64,000 nt of DNA from Alphaproteobacteria bacterium (GCA_006226495.1 SBGU01000010.1:1-64000); one strand, 5' to 3'; positions 25,859-36,095 are shown, numbered from the stretch's first letter. Translations and numbers: made by a program. Notes: generated by a model not told the origin, from the letters alone.

Positions 25859-26844
25859 TGCAATCCGTTCCGCATTATGACGCTGCTGCCGTAGCGCAGT
25901 ATCTGGACTATCCGGGCTGTATCGATGCCGTGCGCGCCGCCATGGCCGCCTTCTCAGCCGACGGGCGCAGCCAGCCGCTTCGGAACATTGTGCCGGTCGC
26001 GGACGGCAAGCTGTTTGCCCTGATGCCCGGCCTGTCCGGTGCCGATGTCGGTTTTGGCGCCAAGGTGATCAGCGTTTTCCCGGTCCCCGGCCAGGCGGGT
26101 CGTACCGCCCACCAGGGCCTTGTGGTGCTGTTTGACCATGAAACCGGCGCTGTGGTCTGTGTCGCCGACGCGCATGAGGTGACGAAGCGCCGCACCGCGG
26201 CGGCGTCCGCGGTCGCGACCGAAGCGCTGGCGCGCACCGACGCGCGGTATCTGGGCATTTTCGGTACCGGCACACAGGCGGAATCGCACATTCTGGCACT
26301 GACCGCCGTGCGGGACTATGACCGCATTCTGGTCTGGGGCCGGTCGCTGGATACCGCCCGTGCTTTCGCCGCCCGCCTGTCGGCCATGACCGGCCTGAAC
26401 ATCCGGGCCGAAGCCGATGGTGAAAAGGTGGCGGCAGACAGCAATGTCATCTGCACCACCACGGGATCGGCAGCCCCGATCCTGTTTGGTGACTGGGTCC
26501 GCCCCGGCACCCATGTCAATATGGTTGGCTCCAGCCACGATGGCCCGGTCGAGGTGGACCATGCCCTCCTCCTGAAGGGCCGTTATGTGGCGGACAGCCG
26601 TGCCTCGGTGCTGGCGGCGGGCGCCGAGTTCCTGGCCGCCAAACGCGCCGGCCTTCTGGACGACAGCTATATCGGCGCCGAAATCGGTGAAGTGCTGCTC
26701 GGCGAAAAGGCCGGGCGCATGAATCCGGACGAAATCACGCTCTATAAATCCCTGGGACATGTGGTGCAGGACCTGGCCGCAGCGCGGCTGGTGCACACAC
26801 GCGCCACCGAACCCCGGAAAATGACACGAGGAATTGCCCAATGA
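25858..26844 (+). CDS. Ornithine cyclodeaminase / mu-crystallin family protein
   Basis: 328 residues. GIFGTGTQAESH is the Rossmann dinucleotide-binding motif; the N-terminal part (FGAKVISVFP, GLVVLFDHETGAV) is typical of the family. Members include ornithine cyclodeaminase, alanine dehydrogenase, ketimine and pyrroline-2-carboxylate reductases. Motif reading does not decide between them. It is cytoplasmic, coupled to peptidase B upstream (one-base overlap) and to the amidohydrolase downstream (ATGA overlap). A role in catabolism of an unusual amino acid such as a proline derivative is a contextual guess. Confidence 0.9.
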   Translation: MQSVPHYDAAAVAQYLDYPGCIDAVRAAMAAFSADGRSQPLRNIVPVADGKLFALMPGLSGADVGFGAKVISVFPVPGQAGRTAHQGLVVLFDHETGAVVCVADAHEVTKRRTAAASAVATEALARTDARYLGIFGTGTQAESHILALTAVRDYDRILVWGRSLDTARAFAARLSAMTGLNIRAEADGEKVAADSNVICTTTGSAAPILFGDWVRPGTHVNMVGSSHDGPVEVDHALLLKGRYVADSRASVLAAGAEFLAAKRAGLLDDSYIGAEIGEVLLGEKAGRMNPDEITLYKSLGHVVQDLAAARLVHTRATEPRKMTRGIAQ

Positions 26845-28883
26845 CCATCAAGCACATGCTGCTGGCCGGTTTTGCCGCCGCCACTGTCAGCCTCTCAGCC
26901 GCCCAGGCAGAGACCCTGAAATTCACCCTGCTGCAGTCCAACGAGAATGTCGGCCACCTGACCGGCGAGATCGATGGCAACACGGTGAAGGTCGACTATT
27001 TTGTCGACCAGAATGGCCGCGGCCCCAAACATGCTGAAACCCTGCGCCTGAACAAGGACGGTATCCCGCTGTTCTGGTCGGTCGACGGCACGTCGCTGAT
27101 GGGCGGCCCGGTCGCCGAACAATATGAATGGAAAAACGGCACCGCCACCTGGCACAGCCAGGCCGACGACGGCGCGGTGAAAGCCGCTGCCCCCGGCATC
27201 TATATTGTCAATGACGGCAGCCCCTGGTCGCTGGATGTCTATGCCCGCGCGCTTCTGAGCGACGCCGACCGCAGTATCGATGTGCTGCCTGCGGGCCGTA
27301 TCCGGCTTGAGGAACTGCAGAAGCTGAAGATCAAGGGCCAGGCCGACGGCACCGTCTACCGCCTGTCCGGCATCAATATGGCGCCGGATTATATCGCGCT
27401 GGCCGCCGACGGGCACCTGTTCGCCAAATTCTCTGGCACCTCGGTTGTGGTGCGCGAAGGCTTCGAAGGCATGGAAGCCGAGCTTTTGAAACTGGGCGCC
27501 AAACTGGAAAGCGAACGCGCGGAGGCGCTGCAGACCAGGTTGGCCCACCGTTTTGACGGCCCGGTGCGCATCCGCAATGTGCGGGTGTTCGATCCCAAAA
27601 GCGGGGAACTCGGCGTACCCTCGACCGTCGTCATGATGGATGGCCGCATCACCGGCGTGCTGCCTTTGGGCAGTGAAGGCGACTATAGCGCCGACCAGAC
27701 GGTGATTGACGGTGAAGGCGGCACCCTGGTGCCCGGTCTGCATGACATGCATTCCCACACCACATTGACCTCGGGCCTCTATTATCTTGCCGCCGGTGTT
27801 ACCTCGACCCGCGACATGGGCAATAGCAACAGCTTCCTTCTGGACCTGATGTCCAAGATCGAGACGGGCGACCTGGCCGGCCCGCGCATCACCCCCGCCG
27901 GTTTCATGGAAGGTCGCAGCCCCTATTCCGAAAACCGCGGCTTTGTGCCGGAAACGCCGGAGAAAGCGGTCGAGGCCGTGAACTGGTATGCCGACCATGG
28001 TTACTGGCAGATCAAAATCTATAATTCCATGAACCCGGACTGGGTGCCCGCCATCGCCGAGGCCGCCCACAAGCGCGGCCTGACGGTCACGGGCCATGTG
28101 CCGGCCTTCAGCACCGCCAACCGCAGCATCGAGGATGGTTACAGCGAGATCACCCACATCAACCAGTTGATGCTGGGCTGGCTCTTGTCACCCGAAGAAG
28201 ACACACGCACGCCCCTGCGCCTGACCGCCATGGCGCGCGCCGCCAAGCTGGACCTGAACACCGAACCGGTGAAACACACCATCGACCTGATGCGCAAAAA
28301 CCATATCGCGCACGACCCCACCGCCGTGATCCTGGAACGCCTGATGCTGAGTCGCGCCGGTGCGGTGCCGCCCGGCGATGTCGATTATCTCGAGCATATG
28401 CCCATCGGTTACCAGCGCTACCGCAAGCGGTCCTTCGTCAAGCTGGCCGACCAGGCGGCGGACGATGCCTACCGGGGCGGGTTCCAGCGTATCCTTGATA
28501 CCCTCGCCCTGCTGCACAAGAACGGCATCCGCCTGCTGCCGGGCACCGACGATACCACCGGTTTCACGGTGCATCGGGAACTGGAGCTTTATACGCTCGC
28601 GGGGCTGAGCCCGGCGGAGGCGCTCAGGCTCGGCACGCTTGGCTGCGCCGAATATCTGGGCAACGACAAGGACCTGGGCAGCATCGAACGTGGCAAACGC
28701 TCCGACTTTTTCCTGGTGCCCGGCGACCCCACCAAGGACATTCGCGCCATCAAGACGGTGCGCATGGTGGTGCGCGGCGACACGGTCTATTTCCCGACCG
28801 AAATTTATGACGCGCTGAGCATCGAACCCTTCACGACCGCCCCCACGGTAACGGCGGCCACGGCAGAAAGGGGCACACAATGA
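26841..28883 (+). CDS. Exported metal-dependent amidohydrolase with extra N-terminal domain
   Basis: 680 residues, signal peptide 1-23. Residues about 24-235 form a beta-rich domain I do not recognise. The amidohydrolase barrel follows: HDMHSH (His304, His306), IKIYN with Lys392 (probable carbamylated lysine), TGHVP His419, ITHIN His439 and GTDD Asp570. This is the full binuclear metal set of prolidase/imidazolonepropionase-like peptidases. Hydrolysis of a dipeptide or N-acyl amino acid is likely. It overlaps its neighbours by ATGA at both ends, so it belongs to the peptidase operon. Confidence 0.9.
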   Translation: MTIKHMLLAGFAAATVSLSAAQAETLKFTLLQSNENVGHLTGEIDGNTVKVDYFVDQNGRGPKHAETLRLNKDGIPLFWSVDGTSLMGGPVAEQYEWKNGTATWHSQADDGAVKAAAPGIYIVNDGSPWSLDVYARALLSDADRSIDVLPAGRIRLEELQKLKIKGQADGTVYRLSGINMAPDYIALAADGHLFAKFSGTSVVVREGFEGMEAELLKLGAKLESERAEALQTRLAHRFDGPVRIRNVRVFDPKSGELGVPSTVVMMDGRITGVLPLGSEGDYSADQTVIDGEGGTLVPGLHDMHSHTTLTSGLYYLAAGVTSTRDMGNSNSFLLDLMSKIETGDLAGPRITPAGFMEGRSPYSENRGFVPETPEKAVEAVNWYADHGYWQIKIYNSMNPDWVPAIAEAAHKRGLTVTGHVPAFSTANRSIEDGYSEITHINQLMLGWLLSPEEDTRTPLRLTAMARAAKLDLNTEPVKHTIDLMRKNHIAHDPTAVILERLMLSRAGAVPPGDVDYLEHMPIGYQRYRKRSFVKLADQAADDAYRGGFQRILDTLALLHKNGIRLLPGTDDTTGFTVHRELELYTLAGLSPAEALRLGTLGCAEYLGNDKDLGSIERGKRSDFFLVPGDPTKDIRAIKTVRMVVRGDTVYFPTEIYDALSIEPFTTAPTVTAATAERGTQ

Positions 28884-30391
28884 TGCAGCTCACCCTGAAA
28901 AAATTCGCCGCCGGCGCACTTCTGGCCACCGGCCTGGGCCTGATGCCGGTGCAGGCCGCGCCCGAAGCCTTCACGGCTGGCGCCAAATTTGAAACCGTCC
29001 ACCAGGGTACTTTCGGCGGCCAGAAAGTGGCCTACAAGGCGCTGGTGGAAGAAATCCGGGGCCATGACGCGGCGGGCAATGCGACGGTTAGCATCGTATC
29101 CACCAGCTATATCCGCACAGACAAGGGGGCCCATAGCACGCGGCCTGTGCTGTTTGTCTTCAACGGCGGGCCGGGTTCTGCGTCCATCTGGATGCATCTT
29201 GGGTTTGCGGGGCCGCGCCTTGCCGATGTCGGCACGGCGGAAAACCCCAAAACCGCGGCCCCCTTCGGGCTGGTCGACAATCCGGACAGCCTGCTGGATG
29301 TGGCCGATATCGTCCTCTTTGACCCGCCAGGCACCGGTTACAGCCGTATTCTGCCCGCCGGCAAACCGGGCGACTATTATGGTGTGCAGCAGGACGCGAC
29401 GCTAACCGCCAATTTCATCCGCGACTGGCTGAGCCGGCACGACCGCTGGGACGCGCCGCGCTATCTGGTCGGTGAAAGTTACGGCACCGTGCGCGCCGCC
29501 GTGACCGCGCGCCTGATGGCCGGTGGCCCCATGTCGACAGGCAATATGGACGGCATGACCTTGAACGGTGTCATCCTTCTGGGCCAGGCCATGGATATGG
29601 CCGGCAGCGCCGGTGACGATACCCAGCTTGTGCTGGAATTCCCGTCACTGGCCGCGACCGCCTGGTACCATGGCAAGGTCGACAAGTCCGCCACAAGCCT
29701 GGACGACCATGTCGCCGCCGCACGCGCCTTCGCCGCCGACAAGCTGTTGCCCGCGCTTTTTGCCGGCGACCGGCTGGCGGACGCAGACAAACAGGCCGTG
29801 GCCGAAGGCATGGGCAAACTTCTGGGCCTGCCCGCCGGCATGATCGTGGGCCGTAACCTGCGCATTGGCGCCGGCGCGTTTTCGAACATGCTGCTGGCGT
29901 CCGACGGCAGGACCGTGGGCAAGTATGACAGCCGCTACACCCTGCCCGCCGCGGGCGCGGGCGGCGACCCGGTCGCGGACGATGCCGCCATGGGCCAGTA
30001 TGTGCCCGCCTTTGTGGCCGGCCTGAATATGTATATGACCCGCGAACTGAAGGTGACGTTCGACCAGCCCTACCAGTCCATCGATTTCCGCGCCGTCAAC
30101 GGCCAGTGGAACTATGGCTTCGGGCCCGGTGTGCCCAAGGGCGGTAATTATGCATCCGACATGGCGACCGCCATGCGCCGGAACAGTGCCATGCGCCTGT
30201 TCATCGGCACCGGGCTTTATGATCTGGTGACCACGGCAGGCGCGGCCGACTATGTGGCGCACCATAATGGTTTCCCGGCCGAGCGGGTGGAAATGCACGA
30301 ATATAGGTCCGGTCACATGCCCTATCTGGGTGAGGAAAACCGGCGCAAGCTGGCCGACGATCTGCGGCAGTTCCTGAAGGCAGGTAAATGA
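28880..30391 (+). CDS. S10 serine carboxypeptidase-like protein C
   Basis: 503 residues with signal peptide 1-26. FVFNGGPGSASI is the oxyanion region; GESYGTVRA holds Ser200; TGLYDLVTT Asp448; YRSGHMPY His479. It is the third family member in 10 kb. The start ATG lies within the preceding stop (ATGA), with AAAGGGG as ribosome site; a second ATG follows directly. It overlaps the permease start by four bases. Confidence 0.92.
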   Translation: MMQLTLKKFAAGALLATGLGLMPVQAAPEAFTAGAKFETVHQGTFGGQKVAYKALVEEIRGHDAAGNATVSIVSTSYIRTDKGAHSTRPVLFVFNGGPGSASIWMHLGFAGPRLADVGTAENPKTAAPFGLVDNPDSLLDVADIVLFDPPGTGYSRILPAGKPGDYYGVQQDATLTANFIRDWLSRHDRWDAPRYLVGESYGTVRAAVTARLMAGGPMSTGNMDGMTLNGVILLGQAMDMAGSAGDDTQLVLEFPSLAATAWYHGKVDKSATSLDDHVAAARAFAADKLLPALFAGDRLADADKQAVAEGMGKLLGLPAGMIVGRNLRIGAGAFSNMLLASDGRTVGKYDSRYTLPAAGAGGDPVADDAAMGQYVPAFVAGLNMYMTRELKVTFDQPYQSIDFRAVNGQWNYGFGPGVPKGGNYASDMATAMRRNSAMRLFIGTGLYDLVTTAGAADYVAHHNGFPAERVEMHEYRSGHMPYLGEENRRKLADDLRQFLKAGK

Positions 30392-31707
30392 CTGAAAAAA
30401 CAGTAGAAAAGGCGCAACTGAAACGCCATGTCGGCCTCACCGGCGTGGTGATGTTCGGTGCGGGCACCGCCATCGGCGTATCAATCTTTTCGGTGCTGGC
30501 ACCGGCGGCAGAGGTCGGCGGCGCCGGCCTGTTGCTGGCCGCTGTGCTGGCTGCCGTGCCGATGGTGTTTTTTGCCGTCGCCTATGCCTGGCTTGCGTCC
30601 GCGCTGCCAAAATCAGGCGCGTCCTATGAATGGCCCCGGCGTTTCATCCATCCCTTTGTCGGTTTTGTGATCAGTTGGATGCGTATCCTGTCGAACGTGG
30701 GTGCGATGACCGTGCTGGCGACCGTGCTGGTGAATTATCTGGGCCGCGCCGTCGAATTGCCGGTCAAGCCGACCATGGCGCTGGTGCTGACCGCGATCTT
30801 TGCCCTCAATTATATCGGCGTGCGCATGGTCGCCCGGGCGCAGACCATCTTGATGATCGTGCTTCTCTTTGTGTTCGCCATCTTTGTCGGCACCGGCCTG
30901 CCGGCGGCGGATACCGACCATGTCGGCCCCCTCCTGGCCATGGGCTGGCCCGCCGTGTTTGCCGCCGTGCCCTTGATGATTTCCCTGTTCCTGGGGATCG
31001 AATCCGCCGTCGAGATCGGGGAAGAGGTCAAGGACCCCCAGCGCACCATTCCGCGCGGGATCAGCCTCGCGATCCTGCTCACACTCGTGGTCTATCTTCT
31101 GGTGGCGGCAACCGCGCTGTTGTTGCTGGGCCCTGAAAAACTGGCCGCGAGCGCGGCACCCTTGCTGGATGCCGCACGGGTACCGCTGGGCGATTATGCC
31201 GTGCCGCTGATCGTGGGGGCCGCCGCCGTATCGATCCTGAAAACCCTGAATTCGACCGCGCTGATGTTCTCGCGCGCCCTCTATGCCATGGGCCGCACGG
31301 GTGTGTTTTCGCCGGTGCTTGGCCGCATTCACCCGCGTTTCGGCACACCGCATATGGCGATCCTCCTGGCCTATGCCTGCGCCATGTCGGGCCTTTTGCT
31401 GCCCTCCAGCCTCGTGTTCCTGCTGCTGGCGGTCAATATCCCGACCATGCTGAAATATATGGCCTGTTCCTTCTGCGCCGTGCGCATCGTGGACCGGCAC
31501 AAGGATGTGGCGGCCCGGGCCGAGCTGAAGCTGTCGCACCGTACCGTCCGGCTGGTGGGGCACCTGGGCATGCTGGCGGCGGCACTGATCATCGTTGCCG
31601 GCATTGAAGCCGACTGGCGGCCCTATGCCCTTGTGGTCGGCTGGGCGCTGGTTGGCTGCATCTACTGGATTGTCCGCAAACCCGCCCCCGTGACGGCAGA
31701 CGATTGA
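30388..31707 (+). CDS. APC-family amino acid permease
   Basis: 439 residues with about 12 hydrophobic segments. GAGTAIGVSIFSV in the first segment matches the APC substrate-binding motif GxGxxIGxxIF. LFLGIESAVEIGEEVKDPQRTIPRGI is the APC loop found in many amino acid transporters. It is an inner membrane proton or sodium symporter for amino acids or related amines. ATGA overlap with S10 protein C makes it the last gene of the operon; a terminator follows. Confidence 0.93.
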   Translation: MTEKTVEKAQLKRHVGLTGVVMFGAGTAIGVSIFSVLAPAAEVGGAGLLLAAVLAAVPMVFFAVAYAWLASALPKSGASYEWPRRFIHPFVGFVISWMRILSNVGAMTVLATVLVNYLGRAVELPVKPTMALVLTAIFALNYIGVRMVARAQTILMIVLLFVFAIFVGTGLPAADTDHVGPLLAMGWPAVFAAVPLMISLFLGIESAVEIGEEVKDPQRTIPRGISLAILLTLVVYLLVAATALLLLGPEKLAASAAPLLDAARVPLGDYAVPLIVGAAAVSILKTLNSTALMFSRALYAMGRTGVFSPVLGRIHPRFGTPHMAILLAYACAMSGLLLPSSLVFLLLAVNIPTMLKYMACSFCAVRIVDRHKDVAARAELKLSHRTVRLVGHLGMLAAALIIVAGIEADWRPYALVVGWALVGCIYWIVRKPAPVTADD

Positions 31708-31737
31708 CCCCCGTGCCACGGCACGCGGGTGTTTTGT
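31707..31737 (+). terminator. Intrinsic terminator of peptidase/permease operon
   Basis: An 11-bp stem with one mismatch (31707-31717 with 31720-31730) starting at the permease stop codon, followed by GTTTTGTT. Confidence 0.75.
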
Positions 31738-31762
31738 TCATGTTCAAGAAGGTCTTGTAAAT

Positions 31763-32947
31763 ATGTCCATGAATGTTCCAACAGGTGACGAGCGCACAAT
31801 CGGCGACACCTATGCCCAATGGGTACGCCGCGCGATCAGGAAGGCGGCCCAATTACCGGGCCGCCAGTATAACCTGTTCAGCAGTTCTGTGCCCGAGCCC
31901 CTGCATCTGGTGCAGCAACTGATCCTGGAAGGCTTCAGCGACCCGATCACCGACAGTTACAAAAGCGTGTTCGTAAGCGGCAATCCCGTGCTTCTGGACC
32001 ATCTGTCGCACCAGTATCAGGTTGGCCGCCGGCAGGTGCTGTGTACCACCGGGGCCACCGGCGGCATGGCGATGATCTACCGCGCCCACCTGAAGGCCGG
32101 CGACCATATCCTGGTCGAACGTCCGGGTTTCGACCTGTTCGCCAATCTGGCACAGCAGCAATCTGTGGCTGTCGACTATTTCTGGCGCACCGGCGACGGC
32201 TTTTCGCTTGATGTCAACGCCATCGCGGCGCTGGTGCAACCCAATACCCGCATGATCGTGCTGTCGAACCTGCACAATCCTTCAAGCGCGCTGATCGACG
32301 AAAGCACCCTCCGGACGCTGGCCGCCCTTGCCGACAAACACGACCTTCTGGTCGCGGTGGACGAGGTTTACAGCGATTATGCCCGCGTGCCCGGCCATTT
32401 CACGCCGGCGGCACAAATCTCGGACCGTTTCTTCAGCGTCAGCAGCCTGACCAAGAATTATGGCCTGGATACCCTGCGCTGCGGCTGGATCGTGGCATCG
32501 GAAAAAGCGCTGGACCCGGTCAGGGAACTGAATGACCAGTTCGAATTCGGGGTCTCGAAACTGTCCCACGCGGTCGCCGCGATGGTGATGGAAAACCGGC
32601 GCCTGTTCGACGACTACTGGATCACCATCTTTGGCCGCGCGCGCCCGGTGATGGACTATTATATGCAGCGCTGGCTGCAGGCCGGGCTTGTGGAAGGCCA
32701 GTTGCCCGAATTCGGCTGCATCACCTTCATCCGGCTGGTGGGTATCGACGACACGATCCTGTTCACCGACTGGCTGGCCGAACGGCACGGCGTGTTTGTG
32801 GTGCCGGGCGAATATTTCGGCGCCCCGGGTTATGTACGCATCGGCTTTGGGCTGGATGCCGACGAGCTCGACAAATCGCTGGCGCGGTTCGAGGCCGGCG
32901 TGCGGGAATACCGCACCCGCCACACGCCGGCAGTGGCCGTTCGCTGA
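31763..32947 (+). CDS. Class I/II PLP-dependent aminotransferase
   Basis: 394 residues, cytoplasmic. SNLHNPSS contains Asn172, DEVYSDY contains Asp200 and Tyr203, SSLTKNYGLDTLRCGW contains the PLP lysine Lys231, and the Arg binding the carboxylate lies in GYVRIGFG. This is fold-type I, aspartate-aminotransferase-like. It follows the permease terminator by about 25 bases. It probably transaminates imported amino acids to oxo acids; the preferred substrate is unknown. Confidence 0.92.
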   Translation: MSMNVPTGDERTIGDTYAQWVRRAIRKAAQLPGRQYNLFSSSVPEPLHLVQQLILEGFSDPITDSYKSVFVSGNPVLLDHLSHQYQVGRRQVLCTTGATGGMAMIYRAHLKAGDHILVERPGFDLFANLAQQQSVAVDYFWRTGDGFSLDVNAIAALVQPNTRMIVLSNLHNPSSALIDESTLRTLAALADKHDLLVAVDEVYSDYARVPGHFTPAAQISDRFFSVSSLTKNYGLDTLRCGWIVASEKALDPVRELNDQFEFGVSKLSHAVAAMVMENRRLFDDYWITIFGRARPVMDYYMQRWLQAGLVEGQLPEFGCITFIRLVGIDDTILFTDWLAERHGVFVVPGEYFGAPGYVRIGFGLDADELDKSLARFEAGVREYRTRHTPAVAVR

Positions 32948-33048
32948 GGGGCGCATAATTATGCCCATGCAGGAAAAGATCAGCATAAAGTATGCCCGGA
33001 AGGCCCCGCCAGCCACGGCATTCGACAAGAAAATACCCCACACGTGAC

Positions 33049-33054
33049 TATAAT
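33049..33054 (+). promoter_or_regulatory. Possible -10 box for TBDR 2
   Basis: TATAAT in an AT-rich patch 75 bases before the TBDR start. No good -35 at 16-18 bases; TTCGAC at 33021-33026 is too far for certainty. Confidence 0.3.
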
Positions 33055-33128
33055 TATAGCTAACTCGGCATCCAGGCCGGGAATCAGGGAGACTGGCGCA
33101 CAAGCGCCCTATAACGGGAGAGGTTCGG

Positions 33129-36095
33129 ATGAAACCTGAGATAAAAAGAGTCTTCGTCTCGTCGACCATGCTGGCCAGCCTTGGGGCGTTGGCCATGCCG
33201 GCGACGGCACAGGACACGGCCACGGATACCGAGGCCACTGTTCAACTTGAGGAAATCGTTGTCACCGGCTCGCGCATCAAGCGCTCGCAGGCCGACACCA
33301 GTGCCCCGCAACTGACCGTGGACGAAAGCACGTTCAAGGATCGGGGTTACGTGAGCGCCGCTGACGCGCTGAACCAGTTGACCTCGATCACGCCACAGCT
33401 CAACCAGGCGGCGGGCGACGGCAGCTCCTCCGGCTCGGGCCAGCAGTTCCCGAACCTGTTCGGGCTGGGAACCGGTCGGACCCTGACGCTTGTGAACGGC
33501 CGCCGTATGGTGACCTCGTCGAGCGGCCTTGGCGACGCGCAGGTGGATGCCAACATCATCCCCGTCGGCCTTCTGGAACGTGTTGAAGTCGTGCAGGCCG
33601 GTGGTGCCGCCGTGTATGGTTCCGATGCCATCGCCGGCGTGGTGAACTATATCCTGAAAAAGGATTTCGAAGGCATCGAGCTTGATGGCCAGGCCAGCAT
33701 CTCCGATTACGGCGATTACCCGGTCTATAACCTGCGCGGCACCTTCGGCAAGAACTTCGCCGATGGCCGCGGCAATATCGCGCTCAATGTCGAATGGTCG
33801 AAAACCGACACCCTCGCATTTGCCGACCGTCCGCGCAGCAACCTGTCGCGCATCACCCAGGGCAACGCGGACGATACCGGCCCGGACGACGGCATCCCCG
33901 CCGTGCGCGAGATCCTGGACGCGCATTTCTGGAACTTCAACTCGAACGGTATCGTCTACACGATCCCGGCGCCGCTGCCGAACTTCCTGGCCATGCAGGA
34001 CGGCCATGCGATCCAGTTCGACAGCAATGGCAATGTGGTTGCCTATAACCCGGGTGAAATCCTGGGCATTCCGTTCGCACAGGGCGGCGAAGGCTTCCGC
34101 TACAGCGACCTTGCGGGCCTGCGCACCGGCGTCGAGCGGTTCACCGCCAACATGATCGGCCATTATGACATCAACGACAATGTCGTCCTGTCGACCGAAT
34201 TCCTGTTCGCGCGCACCGAAGGCACGGAAACGCCGCAAGGCCAAAGCCGCACGGTGCTGAACTCGGCCGCCAGCGGTGCCGGCCCGATCATGTTCACGAT
34301 CAACAACCCGTTCCTGACCGACCAGGCCAAGGAAGCCCTGACCGCCATTTCCCCGGGCTTCGGTTTCGGCGCGCCCATGTGGCTGTCGAAATATTTCTAT
34401 GACCTGGTGCCCGACAACCAGCAGGTTTCCAAGACCGACACCTATCGCGGCATGATCGCATTGGACGGCGACTTTTCAGCCGGCGGGCGTGATTTCTACT
34501 GGTCGGTTGCCGGCAGCTATGGCCGGGTTGAAGGCCAGCAGCGCCGCTGGGAAGTGATCAATTCCGCCTACAATAATGCCATCAACGCCACGCTTGACGG
34601 TTCGGGCAACATCGTTTGCGCCATCAATGCCGACGCGGATTCCACCAACGACGATGCGTCCTGTGCGCCGATCAACCCGTTTGGCAACGGCAATGTCAGC
34701 GACGCGGCCCGCGACTATGTCGCAACCGAAGCCGGCCTTGATTATGTCAACGACCAGCTTGATTTTGTCGCCAGCTTCGGCGGCGGCCTGTTCGACCTGC
34801 CGGCAGGCGAGGTCAAGTTCAGCACCGCTTACGAACATCGCTATGAAAAAGCGTCGTTTGTACCGATGGAAGCCAACCAGCTTGGCCTGTTTGGCACCGG
34901 CACCATGGAAGTGCCGCAGTCGGGCAAATACAACACCGACGAATTCTCGGCCGAGCTGCTGATCCCGCTTCTGGGGGCTGACGTGACCCTGCCGCTCGTC
35001 AAGGAACTGGAACTCAGCACCGCTTACCGTTTTGTCGATAACTCGACCGCCGGCACGGAAAATGTCTGGAACGTGGGCCTGCGCTGGGTGCCGGTTGACG
35101 GCCTGACCCTCCGGGCGTCGCGCAGCCGGAACTTCCGCGCGCCGACCCTGACCCAGCTTTATGCGCCCAGCACCACGTCGCTTGACGCCGTGGGGTATGA
35201 CCCCTGTGATGCCGACCGCATCGATGGCGGCCCGAACCCGGCTGTGCGCCGTGCCAACTGTCAGGCCCTGTTTGCCGCGAACCCGAGCTGGGGTGACCTG
35301 GCCGACTTCCAGGACCCGGCAGAAAACTTCACGGTGGCCAACGTTACCACGGGCGGTAACGCGGACCTGAGGAACGAGGTTTCCGACACCCTGACCTTCG
35401 GCCTTGTGCTGCAGCCGGTGGCCATTCCGGGCCTGACCATCGCGGTCGACCGGGTGGAAATCGACCTGAAGGACGGCCTGGTGGCCTTCGACACGCAGAA
35501 CTTCATGGAAGCCTGCTATGATTCGGTCGAACAGCCGGCAGACGTGTGCGGCGCCTTCAGCCGCCTTGCAGCGGATGATGGCACCTATCCGGGCGGCACG
35601 GTTGTTACCGGTCGTATCACCACCTTCAACGCGGGTGTGATGAAATACCGGGGCGAAGTTTACCATGTGAACTATGTGTTCGACCTTCCGGGCGAAGCCG
35701 GCACCCTGGACCTGGGTGTGGAAGCCACGCACAACAGCCTGTTCACCACATCGGTGACCGGCACCACCTTCACGAACTATGAAAACACCGCCACCATGCC
35801 GGACTGGGTTGGCCGCTTCGATGCCAAATATATCAATGGCCCGCTGCGTGTGACCTACCAGCTCTATTACCTGGATGACGTGCTGGCCGCACCGGATGCG
35901 ACCATCGAAAGCACGCCGAACCCGGTACTGGAAAGCAACACCACCCACAGCATTTCAGGCACCTATGATTTTGGCAGCTTTGTTGTGCGGGCCGGTGTCT
36001 CGAACTTCACCAACAAACAGCCCTCCTACCCGAGCCTGTCGTATGGCGACATCATCGGGCGGCAGTTCTGGGCCGGCGCCACGGTGAAATTCTAA
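33129..36095 (+). CDS. TonB-dependent receptor 2, peptide module
   Basis: 988 residues, signal peptide ending ATA (27). EEIVVTGSRIKRS starts the plug. TGRTLTLVNGRRMV and AAVYGSDAIAGVVNYILKKDF are plug motifs of TBDRs with the GSRI signature, a different subtype from receptors 1 and 3. The C-terminus GATVKF ends the barrel in Phe. GGGAGAGG lies 5 bases before the ATG. It lies between an aminotransferase and two metalloproteases, so peptides or protein fragments are the likely ligand; this is inference from neighbours. No SapC or halogenase is attached to this receptor. Confidence 0.93.
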   Translation: MKPEIKRVFVSSTMLASLGALAMPATAQDTATDTEATVQLEEIVVTGSRIKRSQADTSAPQLTVDESTFKDRGYVSAADALNQLTSITPQLNQAAGDGSSSGSGQQFPNLFGLGTGRTLTLVNGRRMVTSSSGLGDAQVDANIIPVGLLERVEVVQAGGAAVYGSDAIAGVVNYILKKDFEGIELDGQASISDYGDYPVYNLRGTFGKNFADGRGNIALNVEWSKTDTLAFADRPRSNLSRITQGNADDTGPDDGIPAVREILDAHFWNFNSNGIVYTIPAPLPNFLAMQDGHAIQFDSNGNVVAYNPGEILGIPFAQGGEGFRYSDLAGLRTGVERFTANMIGHYDINDNVVLSTEFLFARTEGTETPQGQSRTVLNSAASGAGPIMFTINNPFLTDQAKEALTAISPGFGFGAPMWLSKYFYDLVPDNQQVSKTDTYRGMIALDGDFSAGGRDFYWSVAGSYGRVEGQQRRWEVINSAYNNAINATLDGSGNIVCAINADADSTNDDASCAPINPFGNGNVSDAARDYVATEAGLDYVNDQLDFVASFGGGLFDLPAGEVKFSTAYEHRYEKASFVPMEANQLGLFGTGTMEVPQSGKYNTDEFSAELLIPLLGADVTLPLVKELELSTAYRFVDNSTAGTENVWNVGLRWVPVDGLTLRASRSRNFRAPTLTQLYAPSTTSLDAVGYDPCDADRIDGGPNPAVRRANCQALFAANPSWGDLADFQDPAENFTVANVTTGGNADLRNEVSDTLTFGLVLQPVAIPGLTIAVDRVEIDLKDGLVAFDTQNFMEACYDSVEQPADVCGAFSRLAADDGTYPGGTVVTGRITTFNAGVMKYRGEVYHVNYVFDLPGEAGTLDLGVEATHNSLFTTSVTGTTFTNYENTATMPDWVGRFDAKYINGPLRVTYQLYYLDDVLAAPDATIESTPNPVLESNTTHSISGTYDFGSFVVRAGVSNFTNKQPSYPSLSYGDIIGRQFWAGATVKF

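Noticed and set aside
24250-31719. Several 200-420-codon minus-strand frames opposite the peptidase operon
   Set aside because: His/Gly/Gln-rich antisense reading of real genes, without starts or motifs.
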